This document shows positions 17,063-25,757 of a stretch of 64,000 nt of DNA, in pieces. Source of the DNA: JAGDZR01 sp049115695 (GTDB lineage Bacteria; Bacteroidota; Bacteroidia; Cytophagales; Cyclobacteriaceae). A program made the position numbers and the translations under genes. The stretch lies in assembly GCA_049115695.1 (NCBI GenBank), contig JAGDZR010000004.1, positions 186,001-250,000 on the forward strand, read 5' to 3'. How positions within the stretch are numbered: the stretch's first letter is position 1; each line of letters begins with the position of its first letter. The notes under the pieces are model-generated. The model was given only the letters and a program-made list of their open reading frames with translations. It was not told where the DNA came from and did not search any database.

Positions 17063-17605
17063 ATGAGGACATTACTATCAAAATCACTTATGATCACAGT
17101 CTTGCTATGTCTGGGCTGTGCACAAACACCTGGTACCCCAACGAAGTTTGCGGATACAGATGCACTATTAAATGTGGTCAAGCAAACCATCAAACAAATC
17201 ACTATTGAGGAGTTTAAGAAAATGATGGATGCTGAAGACCCCTACGTCTTAATCGATGTTCGACTCAATGATGAGCATGATGCAGGCTACATCCCGGGAA
17301 CTGTTAATATTCCAAGAGGAGTTTTGGAATTCAGAATAGCTAATGAGGCGTTCTGGGAAGATGAAGGCATGTATGTCCCATTAAAAGAGGACAATTTGAT
17401 TATCTACTGTCGCAGTGGTAATCGTAGTGCGCTGGCAACACAGTCGTTGGATCAACTGGGATTTTCCAATGTTTACTCCCTGGAAGGGGGATTTAGAGCA
17501 TGGCACAAATCCTTTCCTGAATTAACACAAAACAAACTACCCGTCATTGAGCAAGCTGCCACTGGTCACCAGGTAGCAGCAGAAGAAGATGCGGGCGGTT
17601 GCTGA
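17063..17605 (+). CDS. rhodanese-domain lipoprotein
   Basis: 180 residues. A lipoprotein signal peptide ends at Cys19 (LCLGCAQ), so the protein is anchored in a membrane facing the periplasm. One rhodanese domain (about 45-155) has the active-site loop C116-R-S-G-N-R-S, a complete six-residue sulfurtransferase loop. The chain ends in Gly-Gly-Cys, which could be a second thiol or metal-binding end. AAGGAG lies 4 nt before the ATG, an unusually good ribosome site for this window. It is the first gene of the sulfur-reductase operon and is likely to accept or pass sulfane sulfur for the downstream reductase. Confidence 0.88.
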   Translation: MRTLLSKSLMITVLLCLGCAQTPGTPTKFADTDALLNVVKQTIKQITIEEFKKMMDAEDPYVLIDVRLNDEHDAGYIPGTVNIPRGVLEFRIANEAFWEDEGMYVPLKEDNLIIYCRSGNRSALATQSLDQLGFSNVYSLEGGFRAWHKSFPELTQNKLPVIEQAATGHQVAAEEDAGGC

Positions 17606-17629
17606 ATATAAATCTTAACCCTTTTTGCT

Positions 17630-18592
17630 ATGAAAAATTTATCTAGAATTCTAATGTTACTAGCACTTATTCCTATGCTGGTATTGATGAGCTGCAAGGA
17701 CAATGATGAGCCGGATGCAGATCAACCCTTTGAAATCATGACCACATACATGATGAACAACAACCTGGATGTAAGTGATGTGCTAAGTGATTGGATAGTA
17801 GGTCCTCCTGCAAGCGCAGAAGAAGTACCTGCTTTCTTGAGCAATTATCATGTAATGGACGTCCGCGCAGCTGAAGCTTTTGATGGCAACCATATTGAGG
17901 GTGCTGTTAACACCTCTCTTGGTACCATATTGGATGATGCCGCTAGTGCAACCAAACCGATTCTGGTAGTTTGCTATACTGGTCAATCGGCTGGTCATGC
18001 CGTAATGGCTCTAAGACTAAGTGGATATCCTGATGCAAAAGTCCTCAAATTTGGTATGAGCCAATGGAACAGTGCAACAGAAGGACCATGGAACGGAAGT
18101 ACTGGTGATGTTGGTGTAGGCCATGCTAACTGGAGTATGGGCGCTGTTGCCGATATTCAGGAATTTGAACTCCCTTCATTCACCTCAGACGAAATGGATG
18201 GAGCTGCTATCCTGGCAGAGCGTGTCCAATTCATGATAGAAAAAGGATTCCAGGGCATTGCCAATACAGAAGTACTGAGTAGTCCTGATAATTACTTCGT
18301 TAACAATTTCTGGGATGAAACGGATACAGAGCATTATGGTCATATCAATGGTGCTTATCGTATTAAACCATTGTCACTTGCCAATAATGAAATCAAAAAT
18401 CTTGATCCAAATGAAACGATTGTTAGTTACTGCTGGACAGGACAAACCTCTTCTATGTTAACTGCCTATCTCACTGTTTTAGGTTATGACGCCAAGAGTC
18501 TCAAGTTTGGGACAAATGGAATGATTTACTCAGAGCTTGAAAGTCACAAGTTTAGTCCGCCTTCAGTGGATTTACCTGTGGTGACCGAATAG
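17630..18592 (+). CDS. two-domain rhodanese lipoprotein
   Basis: 320 residues with a lipobox ending at Cys22 (LVLMSCKD). Two rhodanese domains are visible. The first has Cys115 in VCYTGQSAGHA and the second Cys268 in YCWTGQTSSML, so both keep a catalytic cysteine in a C-x-T-G-Q-x-S loop. Such periplasmic proteins are found beside sulfur and thiosulfate metabolism genes in Bacteroidota. Start is 24 bp after the previous gene. A perfect hairpin follows its stop codon and may set the level of the downstream genes. Confidence 0.85.
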   Translation: MKNLSRILMLLALIPMLVLMSCKDNDEPDADQPFEIMTTYMMNNNLDVSDVLSDWIVGPPASAEEVPAFLSNYHVMDVRAAEAFDGNHIEGAVNTSLGTILDDAASATKPILVVCYTGQSAGHAVMALRLSGYPDAKVLKFGMSQWNSATEGPWNGSTGDVGVGHANWSMGAVADIQEFELPSFTSDEMDGAAILAERVQFMIEKGFQGIANTEVLSSPDNYFVNNFWDETDTEHYGHINGAYRIKPLSLANNEIKNLDPNETIVSYCWTGQTSSMLTAYLTVLGYDAKSLKFGTNGMIYSELESHKFSPPSVDLPVVTE

Positions 18593-18610
18593 ACTCGAGC
18601 TATTGTGAGT

Positions 18611-18634
18611 GCCGGGTGATGCCCATCACCCGGC
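18611..18634. promoter_or_regulatory. perfect intercistronic hairpin
   Basis: GCCGGGTGAT-gccc-ATCACCCGGC forms a perfect 10-bp stem with a 4-base loop, 19 bp after a stop codon and 32 bp before the next gene. No T-run follows on either strand, so it is more likely an mRNA processing or stabilising element than a full terminator. Confidence 0.65.
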
Positions 18635-18665
18635 CTCTCAATGATTTCTTACCCCAAATCCTATC

Positions 18666-19709
18666 GTGATGAAAAACATTATTTCAATATTCATCCTTGG
18701 CTTCCTCGGTATGAGCATTATTGCTCATTCTCAAGGATGTGCTGAACCCAGCTCCGATGAGGGAGTAACTGTTTTTGGTTTTTTACAACCTCAAATGGAT
18801 CTCAATTTTGAAGAAGAGACGAATGCCACTGTGCGTTTCAATAGAATGAGAATGGGTGTAATGGGTAATATCCCCTATGATTTTAGCTATTATGCACTGC
18901 TGGAAACCAGTCCATTCGTCAATCAAGATGGTCAAATCTATCTAATCGACGCTTTTGTAAGCTATAGCCGATTCTCCTTTGCGAAGGTATCAATAGGTCA
19001 ATTCAAGAAACCATTTGGTCGAGAGCTGCTCACACCATGCTCCGGACTTTACACAATCAACAGATCGGAAGTAGTCAACAATCTGACTGGACCTACCAAC
19101 CGCGACATGGGTATCACCGTGTTGGGCGCTATGCTCGATAACAAAATCAAATATCAGGTGGCCATGATGAACGGAGCAGGTGCCAGCAAGATAAATGACA
19201 ACCGTTTCTTTGACTATTATGGTCGGGTGGAACTGCAGCCGGTCTCTTTCTTGAGTGTTGGCGGCAGTTTTGTTTATGGTTTGGCCGACCCCTCTGTCCC
19301 TGATTCGGATAGCAATGACGAAAAATGGCGATATGGAACGGACATTGAATTGTTATACAAAGGGATTCGACTTCAATCTGAATATGTATTTGGCGAAGAT
19401 GTTGGCTCCTACACGACAGGTGGTGGATGTGACGGAGATGCGCAAGTGCATACCGGGTCCATCAAACGTGATGGTTTTCTGGTCATGGCGATGTACAACA
19501 TCACAGACAATATTCAACCCATCATAAAGTACGAGGAATTCCATGCTGATCGAGCGGATGACAACTTGCTTCACCAAACCACGACATTTGGAGCAAATTT
19601 CTATTTCAATGACTGGACTCGCGTGCAGATCAACTACCTGTACAAAGCTGAAGATCCAACAGAAATAAAAAATGACGCCTTGCTCATGCAAGTACAAGTA
19701 AAATTTTAA
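18666..19709 (+). CDS. outer-membrane porin (OprO/OprP-like)
   Basis: 347 residues with a signal peptide (about 1-23). The sequence is rich in alternating beta strands with aromatic girdles, carries the typical segment KVSIGQFKKPFGRE and INRSEVV, and ends in Val-Lys-Phe, the C-terminal aromatic needed for outer-membrane insertion. This matches the phosphate-selective porin O/P superfamily, which in Bacteroidota is used for various anions. Its place inside the sulfur operon suggests uptake of an anion such as thiosulfate, tetrathionate or polysulfide; that substrate is an inference from context. Confidence 0.8.
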   Translation: MMKNIISIFILGFLGMSIIAHSQGCAEPSSDEGVTVFGFLQPQMDLNFEEETNATVRFNRMRMGVMGNIPYDFSYYALLETSPFVNQDGQIYLIDAFVSYSRFSFAKVSIGQFKKPFGRELLTPCSGLYTINRSEVVNNLTGPTNRDMGITVLGAMLDNKIKYQVAMMNGAGASKINDNRFFDYYGRVELQPVSFLSVGGSFVYGLADPSVPDSDSNDEKWRYGTDIELLYKGIRLQSEYVFGEDVGSYTTGGGCDGDAQVHTGSIKRDGFLVMAMYNITDNIQPIIKYEEFHADRADDNLLHQTTTFGANFYFNDWTRVQINYLYKAEDPTEIKNDALLMQVQVKF

Positions 19710-19720
19710 CCCCCAATATC

Positions 19721-20560
19721 ATGAAAACTATAATATCTCTACTCTTTGTGCTAATCATTGGCTTCTCTGCCAATGCTCAATTGGACTTCATTGCAGCTAA
19801 GGATGCTGCCAAATTGATGAATGATGACAATACTATCTTCGTTTCTATGCGCACACCCACTGACTATCAAAAAGTGCATGTAGTCGGGGCTGTGAACATC
19901 GATCACAAAGACCTATATGGTGAAATGAGCATGCTAAAATCCCCTACTGATATTGCCAAAATCCTGGGGCAAAAGGGATTGGCAGCAAACAAAAACATCA
20001 TATTATATGATGATGGATCGGGCAAATACGCTGGTCGTATGTATTGGATTTTAGATTACATGGGTGCCACCAATGTGCAAATAATCGATGGTGGAATGAA
20101 GGGCTGGAGACTCGCCAGGAAACCTGTTACAAAAAACCCATCGCAAATCACACCGGCAACATTTACACCTAACATTAATAAAGCGGTATACGCTGATATG
20201 GCCAGTGTGAAGCAAGCACTTAATCAATCGAACTACATGGTGGTAGATGCTCGATCTGAAGCTGAGTTTGCCGGAACAGCCTCCACCAACCTGCGACCAG
20301 GTCGTATTCCTGGAGCGGTCAATTTTGATTTTCAACAAGTATTGACCCCTCAGGGGATGATCAAACCAGTTGGTGAGTTAACATCACTTTTCGAAAATGC
20401 CGGGATCAGCAAAGCGAAATCTATCATTCTTTACTGTGAGTCCAGTGTACGAGCTGGTATACTTTATGCTACTTTAAAGGGATTGGGTTACACCAAAGTC
20501 AGTGTGTATGATGGCGCTTATCTTGAGTGGCAAGCATCTCCTGCAAACAAAGTCCTTTAA
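19721..20560 (+). CDS. periplasmic thiosulfate sulfurtransferase (tandem rhodanese, SseA-like)
   Basis: 279 residues with a cleavable signal peptide (1-19, ending ANAQ). The first rhodanese domain lacks a catalytic cysteine (YDDGSGKYAGR in the loop position), as is usual for the inactive half of SseA-type enzymes. The second carries Cys239 in LYCESSVRAG and the linker contains GRIPGAVNFDF. The loop CESSVR differs from the usual CxTGVR. It is 11 bp after the porin gene. It probably transfers sulfur from thiosulfate or polysulfide in the periplasm. Confidence 0.88.
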   Translation: MKTIISLLFVLIIGFSANAQLDFIAAKDAAKLMNDDNTIFVSMRTPTDYQKVHVVGAVNIDHKDLYGEMSMLKSPTDIAKILGQKGLAANKNIILYDDGSGKYAGRMYWILDYMGATNVQIIDGGMKGWRLARKPVTKNPSQITPATFTPNINKAVYADMASVKQALNQSNYMVVDARSEAEFAGTASTNLRPGRIPGAVNFDFQQVLTPQGMIKPVGELTSLFENAGISKAKSIILYCESSVRAGILYATLKGLGYTKVSVYDGAYLEWQASPANKVL

Positions 20561-20581
20561 TACTATTGCTTATGTGAAATT

Positions 20582-20658
20582 GGGAGGTGTTTAAAAACAC
20601 AGAGTTTGGTTAGTTCTACAATGCACCATGGTTTTACGAATTGTTCAGAACACCTCCC
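20582..20658 (+). promoter_or_regulatory. structured leader before the molybdoenzyme gene
   Basis: Nested arms GGGAGGT (20582-20588) with ACCTCCC (20652-20658), then GTTCT-ACAAT (20613-20622) with ATTGT-tc-AGAAC (20640-20651), give a bulged hairpin over 77 nt that ends 16 nt before the ATG at 20675. The only ATGs inside it do not begin a Tat signal. It could be an attenuator, a riboswitch-like leader or a processing site; no known riboswitch class was recognised. Confidence 0.45.
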
Positions 20659-20674
20659 TTTACCCCCAAAAATC

Positions 20675-22882
20675 ATGACAAGCAGAAGACAGTTTTTGAA
20701 AATCACTTCAGCGAGTGTTGGAGGTGCATTGGCAGCTAGCCAATTGACTATGGGTCAGCCTTCGACCTACACCCAATATGGTGTTAAAAAGATTCCAACC
20801 TACTGTGATATTTGTTTTTGGAAGTGTGCCGCCTGGGTCCATTTTGACCGTCAAGGGGAGATATGGAAAATCACAGGCAATGAAAAGGATCCTTTATGCA
20901 ATGGTCGGCTATGTCCCAGAGGTTCAGCTGGTATCGGCATGTACAATGACCCAGACAGGCTCAAATACCCACTGCTAAGGACCGAAAAGGACGGTATTCA
21001 GTACTATCGCAAAGCTTCCTGGCCAGAGGCACTGGACTTTATCGCTAAAAAAACGAGAACTATAGTAGATGAACACGGTGGTGAATCCATTGCACTATTC
21101 AATCACGGAAGTTCAGGAAAACACTTCACCAAACTAGTAAAAGCATTGGGCAGCAATAACATTGCGGCTCCCTCCTACGCACAGTGTAGAGGTCCAAGAG
21201 AAGTAGCCTTTGAAGCAACATTCGGCAAAGCAGTCAATTCACCAGAGCCCTTGGATATTGCTCATGCAAAGTGTCTCGTTCTCATAGGCTCTCATCTAGG
21301 TGAAAATATGCACAACACCCAGGTCCAGGAGATGTCTGATATGATTGACAGAGGCGCAAAAATCATTACTGTCGATCCTCGCTTATCAACTGCTGCCTCA
21401 CATAGTACGCATTGGCTTCCTATCAAGCCAGCAACTGACATAGCCTTGTTGCTCGCATGGACCCATGTGCTCATCAATGAGGAATTATACGATCAATCGT
21501 TTATTGATAATTATGCTTTTGGTCTGGAGGAATTGAAGGAACACGTTATGGATAAAACACCTGAATGGGCCGCTTCCATCTGTAACCTGACGGCTGATCA
21601 AATCAGAGAAACAGCCTGGGCTATGGCCGAGGCTGCTCCCGCTACTATCATTCATCCGGGTCGTCATGTCACCTGGTATGGAGATGATACACAGCGATGC
21701 AGAATGGTCTCCATTCTTAATGCACTACTTGGTTCATGGGGGCGTAAAGGTGGATTCTTCTTCCCCACCAAAGCACGTGTCCCAAGCTACCCTCATCCAT
21801 CGTATCCCAAACCGAATTGGACATGGCGCGATACCGGTAAATACTCACTTGCAGGCACAGGGGTATCAACGGCATTGATAGATTTATCACATCCTGACAA
21901 CCAAACAGAAAAGCAAATCAAAGCCTGGTTCGTGACAGGAACTAATCTGATCCACACGATACCCAATCAAAAACGAACAATTGACGCACTGCAAAACCAG
22001 GAGCTTGTAGTCGTGGTAGATACCATGCCAATGGAAATCACAGGGTATGCGGATGTGGTCCTTCCTGAGTGCACTTATCTGGAACGTTTCGACGACCTCA
22101 GAGCATCTCCCTGGAAATTTGGTACTGTAGCTGTTCGAATGCCGGCGGCTTCACCCAAATATCTTTCGCGACCAGCAGACTGGATGGTCCGAAAACTTGG
22201 AGAACGCCTCGGTTTGAGCCAGCACTTTGACTATGATGATTATGGGCAGGTAATTGATTACCAACTCAGGAAGATGGGTAGCTCATTGGCAGACATCAGA
22301 AAAACAGGAATGTTGATTGACGATCAATCAAAGAAAGCTAATTATATGGACGAGGAGACACCTCATACTTTCGAAACGCCTACAGGAATGATTGAGCTTT
22401 ACTCTTTCACGCTTGAGGACGAAGGTTTTGATCCACTTCCAAAATATACTCCGCACCCTGAGCCGCCGGAAGGGTACTATCGACTCAACTATGGAAGAGC
22501 TCCTATGCACACGTTTGCCAAAACCAACAACAATCCGATTTTGGCTGATATCATGGATGAAAATGCCATTTGGATCAACCCAAAAGTGGCGCAAAAATGG
22601 CAGCTAAAAAACGGACAGGAAATCTGGCTGCAGAACACAGCAGGAAAGACGTCAACATTCCCTGGCAAGGTGCGCATCACTGAAAGAATAGGTATAGATA
22701 ACATCTACATGATCCATGGATTTGGGCATAGTGAAAAACAACTGACCCGCTCTTATGGAAAAGGCATCAGCGACACGGAACTTATCACCAAATCAAATGT
22801 AGATCCCATAATGGGTGGAACAGGTATGCGTGGCACATTTGTCACGATACTCACAAAAGATAGAAAGGAGGTGTTGTCATGA
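20675..22882 (+). CDS. molybdopterin oxidoreductase, PsrA/PhsA-like catalytic subunit
   Basis: 735 residues from the ATG at 20675, chosen because a twin-arginine signal starts there (SRRQFLK, residues 3-9). An upstream in-frame ATG at 20606 would spoil it. Cys44, Cys47, Cys51 and Cys80 bind a [4Fe-4S] cluster and Cys171 (YAQCRGPRE) is the probable Mo ligand. Length and signal fit polysulfide/thiosulfate reductase A rather than the larger tetrathionate reductase A. It would reduce a sulfur compound in the periplasm using electrons from the Fe-S and membrane subunits. The stop overlaps the next ATG by 4 bp. Substrate cannot be settled from sequence. Confidence 0.88.
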   Translation: MTSRRQFLKITSASVGGALAASQLTMGQPSTYTQYGVKKIPTYCDICFWKCAAWVHFDRQGEIWKITGNEKDPLCNGRLCPRGSAGIGMYNDPDRLKYPLLRTEKDGIQYYRKASWPEALDFIAKKTRTIVDEHGGESIALFNHGSSGKHFTKLVKALGSNNIAAPSYAQCRGPREVAFEATFGKAVNSPEPLDIAHAKCLVLIGSHLGENMHNTQVQEMSDMIDRGAKIITVDPRLSTAASHSTHWLPIKPATDIALLLAWTHVLINEELYDQSFIDNYAFGLEELKEHVMDKTPEWAASICNLTADQIRETAWAMAEAAPATIIHPGRHVTWYGDDTQRCRMVSILNALLGSWGRKGGFFFPTKARVPSYPHPSYPKPNWTWRDTGKYSLAGTGVSTALIDLSHPDNQTEKQIKAWFVTGTNLIHTIPNQKRTIDALQNQELVVVVDTMPMEITGYADVVLPECTYLERFDDLRASPWKFGTVAVRMPAASPKYLSRPADWMVRKLGERLGLSQHFDYDDYGQVIDYQLRKMGSSLADIRKTGMLIDDQSKKANYMDEETPHTFETPTGMIELYSFTLEDEGFDPLPKYTPHPEPPEGYYRLNYGRAPMHTFAKTNNNPILADIMDENAIWINPKVAQKWQLKNGQEIWLQNTAGKTSTFPGKVRITERIGIDNIYMIHGFGHSEKQLTRSYGKGISDTELITKSNVDPIMGGTGMRGTFVTILTKDRKEVLS

Positions 22883-23412
22883 GATATGCAATGGTAATAG
22901 ACACTAAGAAATGTGTGGGGTGCAGCGATTGTGTAGTCGCTTGCCAGACTGAAAACAAAGTAGCAAATGGATACAGTAAATCCTGGATCACTGAGAGCGT
23001 TAGTGGGCAGTTTCCTCACTCAAAATTAGAGTTCAGAAGTGAGCGCTGCAATCATTGCTACAATGCGCCATGTGTACGCACTTGCCCGACAGGTGCAAGC
23101 TTTGTTGCTGAAGGTGGCGTAGTACTTGTCAAATCTCAAAAATGTATCGGATGTGGCGCCTGTGTTGAATCCTGTCCCTACGACGCACGATTCATGTCAC
23201 AAGCCGGACCTACTGACAAATGCACGTTTTGTCATCCGAGAATAACTCAGGGTCAAAACCCGGCCTGTGTAGACGTATGCCCTACGAAGTGCATGTATTT
23301 CGGGGACATAGACGACTCTACCAGTGAAATCAGTCAATTGCTTGAGCAGCGACAACACAAAACGCTACTCCCGGAAGCAGGGACAGCACCACGCATTTTT
23401 TATTTGACCTAA
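22879..23412 (+). CDS. four-cluster ferredoxin subunit, PsrB/PhsB-like
   Basis: 177 residues. Four cysteine groups are visible: CVGCSDCVVAC near 14-24, CNHCYNAPCVRTCP, CIGCGACVESCP and CTFCHP...CVDVCPTKC, the pattern of DMSO/polysulfide reductase electron-transfer subunits with four [4Fe-4S] clusters. There is no own signal peptide, so it would be exported with the Tat-borne A subunit. It sits between the catalytic and membrane subunits, with ATGA overlap upstream and 12 bp spacing downstream. Confidence 0.92.
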   Translation: MRYAMVIDTKKCVGCSDCVVACQTENKVANGYSKSWITESVSGQFPHSKLEFRSERCNHCYNAPCVRTCPTGASFVAEGGVVLVKSQKCIGCGACVESCPYDARFMSQAGPTDKCTFCHPRITQGQNPACVDVCPTKCMYFGDIDDSTSEISQLLEQRQHKTLLPEAGTAPRIFYLT

Positions 23413-23424
23413 ATCGCAAATCTC

Positions 23425-24366
23425 ATGAATGAAGAATATTTGGTAATCGGAAAAAACAACCCCGCAGTATACCCGGAATTAACGTTATGGGGTTGGCCAA
23501 TCGCCGTGTACCTGTTTTTGGGTGGACTGGCTGCTGGTATTATGATTTTTTACTCCCTTTCCTTTTTGATTCGGGGAGAAAATGGTCAAAGTGCAACAAT
23601 TCGTAAGGTATCACTTCTTGTTCCTCCAGCACTTGTACTAGGTCTGTTGTGCTTGCTTATCGATTTGCACAATCTTCCTCAAAGTTGGAGACTTTTCACC
23701 ATCATTAGATGGGAATCACCTATGTCATGGGGTGCATGGACTTTGTTACTGATTACACCCCTCTCTGTGTTGTGGTGCCTCCGATATATCCGGGAGTTAT
23801 ATCCAACTATAAGCTTTCCAGCACACTGGTACACGAAACTTGAAGCGCGTATCGACAAGCATCGAAAATGGGTAGCTTGGTCAATTCTGGTCTTGTCGTT
23901 AGTGCTTGGTATATATACTGGAATCTTGTTATCTGCCTTCAATGCAAGACCGCTATGGAATAATTCCGTTCTCGGTTTGTTATTTCTCGTCTCCGGACTC
24001 TCTACTGCTGCTGCATTGATCATATGGTCAAGCCACAATAGAAAAGAACTCCAATTGTTTAGACGCTTGGACATTGGGCTCATCGTTATTGAGCTGTTGC
24101 TCATCATTCACATGTTTATGGGATTGCTAGCCGGAACGGCCATTCAGGTTTCAACCGCTGAAATGTTTCTGGGTGGCAGCTATGCATTAGCGTTTTGGGG
24201 TTTGGTCGTTACGATAGGACTAGTCATTCCGATAGTCATTGAGATCGCTGAATCTCTGGGATTGAAAACACCGCATTTTGTCGCTCCTGCCCTGGTAATA
24301 ATAGGTGGTCTTGCTTTTAGGATCATCCTGGTATACGCCGGACAGGTTTCCTCATTTCCGGCCTAG
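23425..24366 (+). CDS. nrfD: NrfD/PsrC-type membrane anchor subunit
   Basis: 313 residues with about eight to nine hydrophobic helices. The N-terminal PELTLWGWPIAVYLFLGG and LAAGIMIFYSL segments are typical of NrfD/PsrC quinol-interacting subunits, and the family contains no heme. It would oxidise menaquinol and pass electrons to the Fe-S subunit. It is the last gene of the operon and is followed by a strong terminator. Confidence 0.9.
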   Translation: MNEEYLVIGKNNPAVYPELTLWGWPIAVYLFLGGLAAGIMIFYSLSFLIRGENGQSATIRKVSLLVPPALVLGLLCLLIDLHNLPQSWRLFTIIRWESPMSWGAWTLLLITPLSVLWCLRYIRELYPTISFPAHWYTKLEARIDKHRKWVAWSILVLSLVLGIYTGILLSAFNARPLWNNSVLGLLFLVSGLSTAAALIIWSSHNRKELQLFRRLDIGLIVIELLLIIHMFMGLLAGTAIQVSTAEMFLGGSYALAFWGLVVTIGLVIPIVIEIAESLGLKTPHFVAPALVIIGGLAFRIILVYAGQVSSFPA

Positions 24367-24396
24367 GGGGTTAGGTTCACGATAGGTTTGTGAGGC

Positions 24397-24429
24397 AGGG
24401 CCATGTCGAAAGACATGGCCCTAGTTTTT
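24397..24429 (+). terminator. Rho-independent terminator of the sulfur-reductase operon
   Basis: AGGGCCATGTC-gaaa-GACATGGCCCT forms an 11-bp stem capped by a GAAA tetraloop and followed by AGTTTTTA. The run of T/A beyond also serves the convergent minus-strand unit. Confidence 0.9.
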
Positions 24430-24766
24430 ACTTTTTTATAAGTTCAAGAATATTATCATCAGATGACTCCAGGTATGCTTGGATTTTTAATGTATTATGT
24501 TTCAGCAGATTTGAAATATGACTTGTGGTCAAGTTCCCCGTGTTTAAATAGATTATTTTTGGAGGTGTCCCGTAAAGGGCATTTAGATCAACAAAATCAG
24601 AGTCAAAAGTCACTACTGCTCACGCATTTCTTTTGGCAAATTCGAATATTTCAAAGTCCGAAGTATTCTCCAGTCCAATAAATCTGACTTGAGTGCAATT
24701 AGAAAAATCTGTCGTGAGAATTTTAAGGATTCTAGGTGAAATATTTTGATCAAAAAGCAGACTCAA
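24428..24766 (-). pseudogene. DUF5615 PIN-like toxin gene with an in-frame stop
   Basis: Read from a TTG at 24766 that overlaps the stop of the DUF433 gene, the frame gives SLLFDQNISPRILKIL at the start, the hallmark of DUF5615 (PIN-like Mut7-C) proteins, and continues as AKRNA, then TGA at 24620-24622, then AVVTFDSDFVDL and the rest of the family to a normal stop, 112 codons in all. The family has a residue, often Trp, at the stop position, so TGG to TGA is the simple explanation. The acidic residues Asp in LLFDQN and TFDSDF are kept. It is a recently disabled toxin, a stop-codon readthrough or a sequencing error. Confidence 0.8.
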
Positions 24767-24984
24767 GATACTGAAATAAGTCGTCTTTCTTTATCAGCCG
24801 CATAGGCCAAACATGCATCAATCATCTCATCAGTAATCTCTACAAAATCCGATTTAATCTCTTCCCTAGACATTCCATTAGATAGCCAATTCAAGACGTC
24901 ATACACTGATACCCGAGTTCCCTTTATGCAAGGTTTCCCAAACCTTTTATCAGCTCTAATCTCTAAAAACGATTGATAATCCAT
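24763..24984 (-). CDS. DUF433 antitoxin-like protein
   Basis: 73 residues carrying the family core RFGKPCIKGTRVSVYDVL and GMSREEIKSDFVEITDEM, which folds as a small winged-helix-like protein. DUF433 genes typically pair with DUF5615 toxins, and here the partner follows with overlapping stop and start codons. It is intact although its partner carries a stop codon. Confidence 0.88.
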   Translation of the reverse strand: MDYQSFLEIRADKRFGKPCIKGTRVSVYDVLNWLSNGMSREEIKSDFVEITDEMIDACLAYAADKERRLISVS

Positions 24985-25044
24985 ACGTTAAAGATACGAA
25001 AGTTGTGATATGAAGTTGGATGTCAGTTTAAACAACATCTTGAT

Positions 25045-25755
25045 TTAACTAATCAAATTTCCCTCTTCATCCCACTCTGCTTTAACATTCCTCGTCTCCG
25101 GATCCACGCATTTTGCCAGCCATTCTTCCTCATAGCTCAACCCATGTTTGTCAAGCACGTCCTGAGGTACGCCATCCCAATCATTAGGCGTATTGCCAAC
25201 AAAGCCTAATTCTTTCACCCCAATCTCACTGGTATAATAGCCCGTCAAGGTCAAATTGGTCATGAGCGAGAAGAACTTAACTCCCTGACTCAAATTGGGA
25301 TCTGCCTCTTCAGGATAGGCAATTTGGTCCAACAGACTTTTTTGCTGATCAGTTGTCAACTTCACAAAAGACTCATTAAACACCTCATTGGCAAAGCTGT
25401 TCAGCCACATCAAACCGCCTCTAAGAGGAAGTTGATGACTTTTGATGTCTTTGGCAATGAACTCAATAAAGCCAGCTACATCTGCTGCTGAAGCTGCCTG
25501 ATAACCATCTGTACCTGGTAAAATCAAATCACATAACGTGGAAATGGTGTCCAGTTCTGATTCAGAGAAAAATTCTTCCTGAAGTAGTCTAAGGTCTCTT
25601 GCTTGCTCATCAGGTGTCCTCCCATAAACCCCGGTAGCTTCAGAAACGTCTTGAGTGGTTGCAGCAACTTCAGCTGGAGCTTCACATCCAGTGACTATAG
25701 CCCCACCTGCCATGGTGCCTACCAACAATGATTTTATTGATTCTCTCCTATCCAT
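25045..25755 (-). CDS. gluconate 2-dehydrogenase subunit 3 family protein
   Basis: 236 residues. The N-terminus MDRRESIKSLLVGTMAGGA resembles a Tat signal with a Cys (VTGCEA, residue 24) that could be a lipobox. The body SESELDTISTLCDLILPGTD matches the small subunit of gluconate/GMC dehydrogenases. It lies 2 bp downstream of the GMC gene and probably helps export or anchor that flavoprotein, as gluconate dehydrogenase small subunits do. Confidence 0.85.
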   Translation of the reverse strand: MDRRESIKSLLVGTMAGGAIVTGCEAPAEVAATTQDVSEATGVYGRTPDEQARDLRLLQEEFFSESELDTISTLCDLILPGTDGYQAASAADVAGFIEFIAKDIKSHQLPLRGGLMWLNSFANEVFNESFVKLTTDQQKSLLDQIAYPEEADPNLSQGVKFFSLMTNLTLTGYYTSEIGVKELGFVGNTPNDWDGVPQDVLDKHGLSYEEEWLAKCVDPETRNVKAEWDEEGNLIS

Positions 25756-25757
25756 AA

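Noticed and set aside
17020..17208. Plus-strand frame across the start of the rhodanese gene
   Set aside because: Shadow of the real gene at 17063, which has a lipobox, a catalytic loop and a good ribosome site.
20606..20674. Upstream in-frame start for the molybdoenzyme
   Set aside because: Those 23 residues precede a perfect Tat signal and lie in the structured leader, so the ATG at 20675 is preferred.
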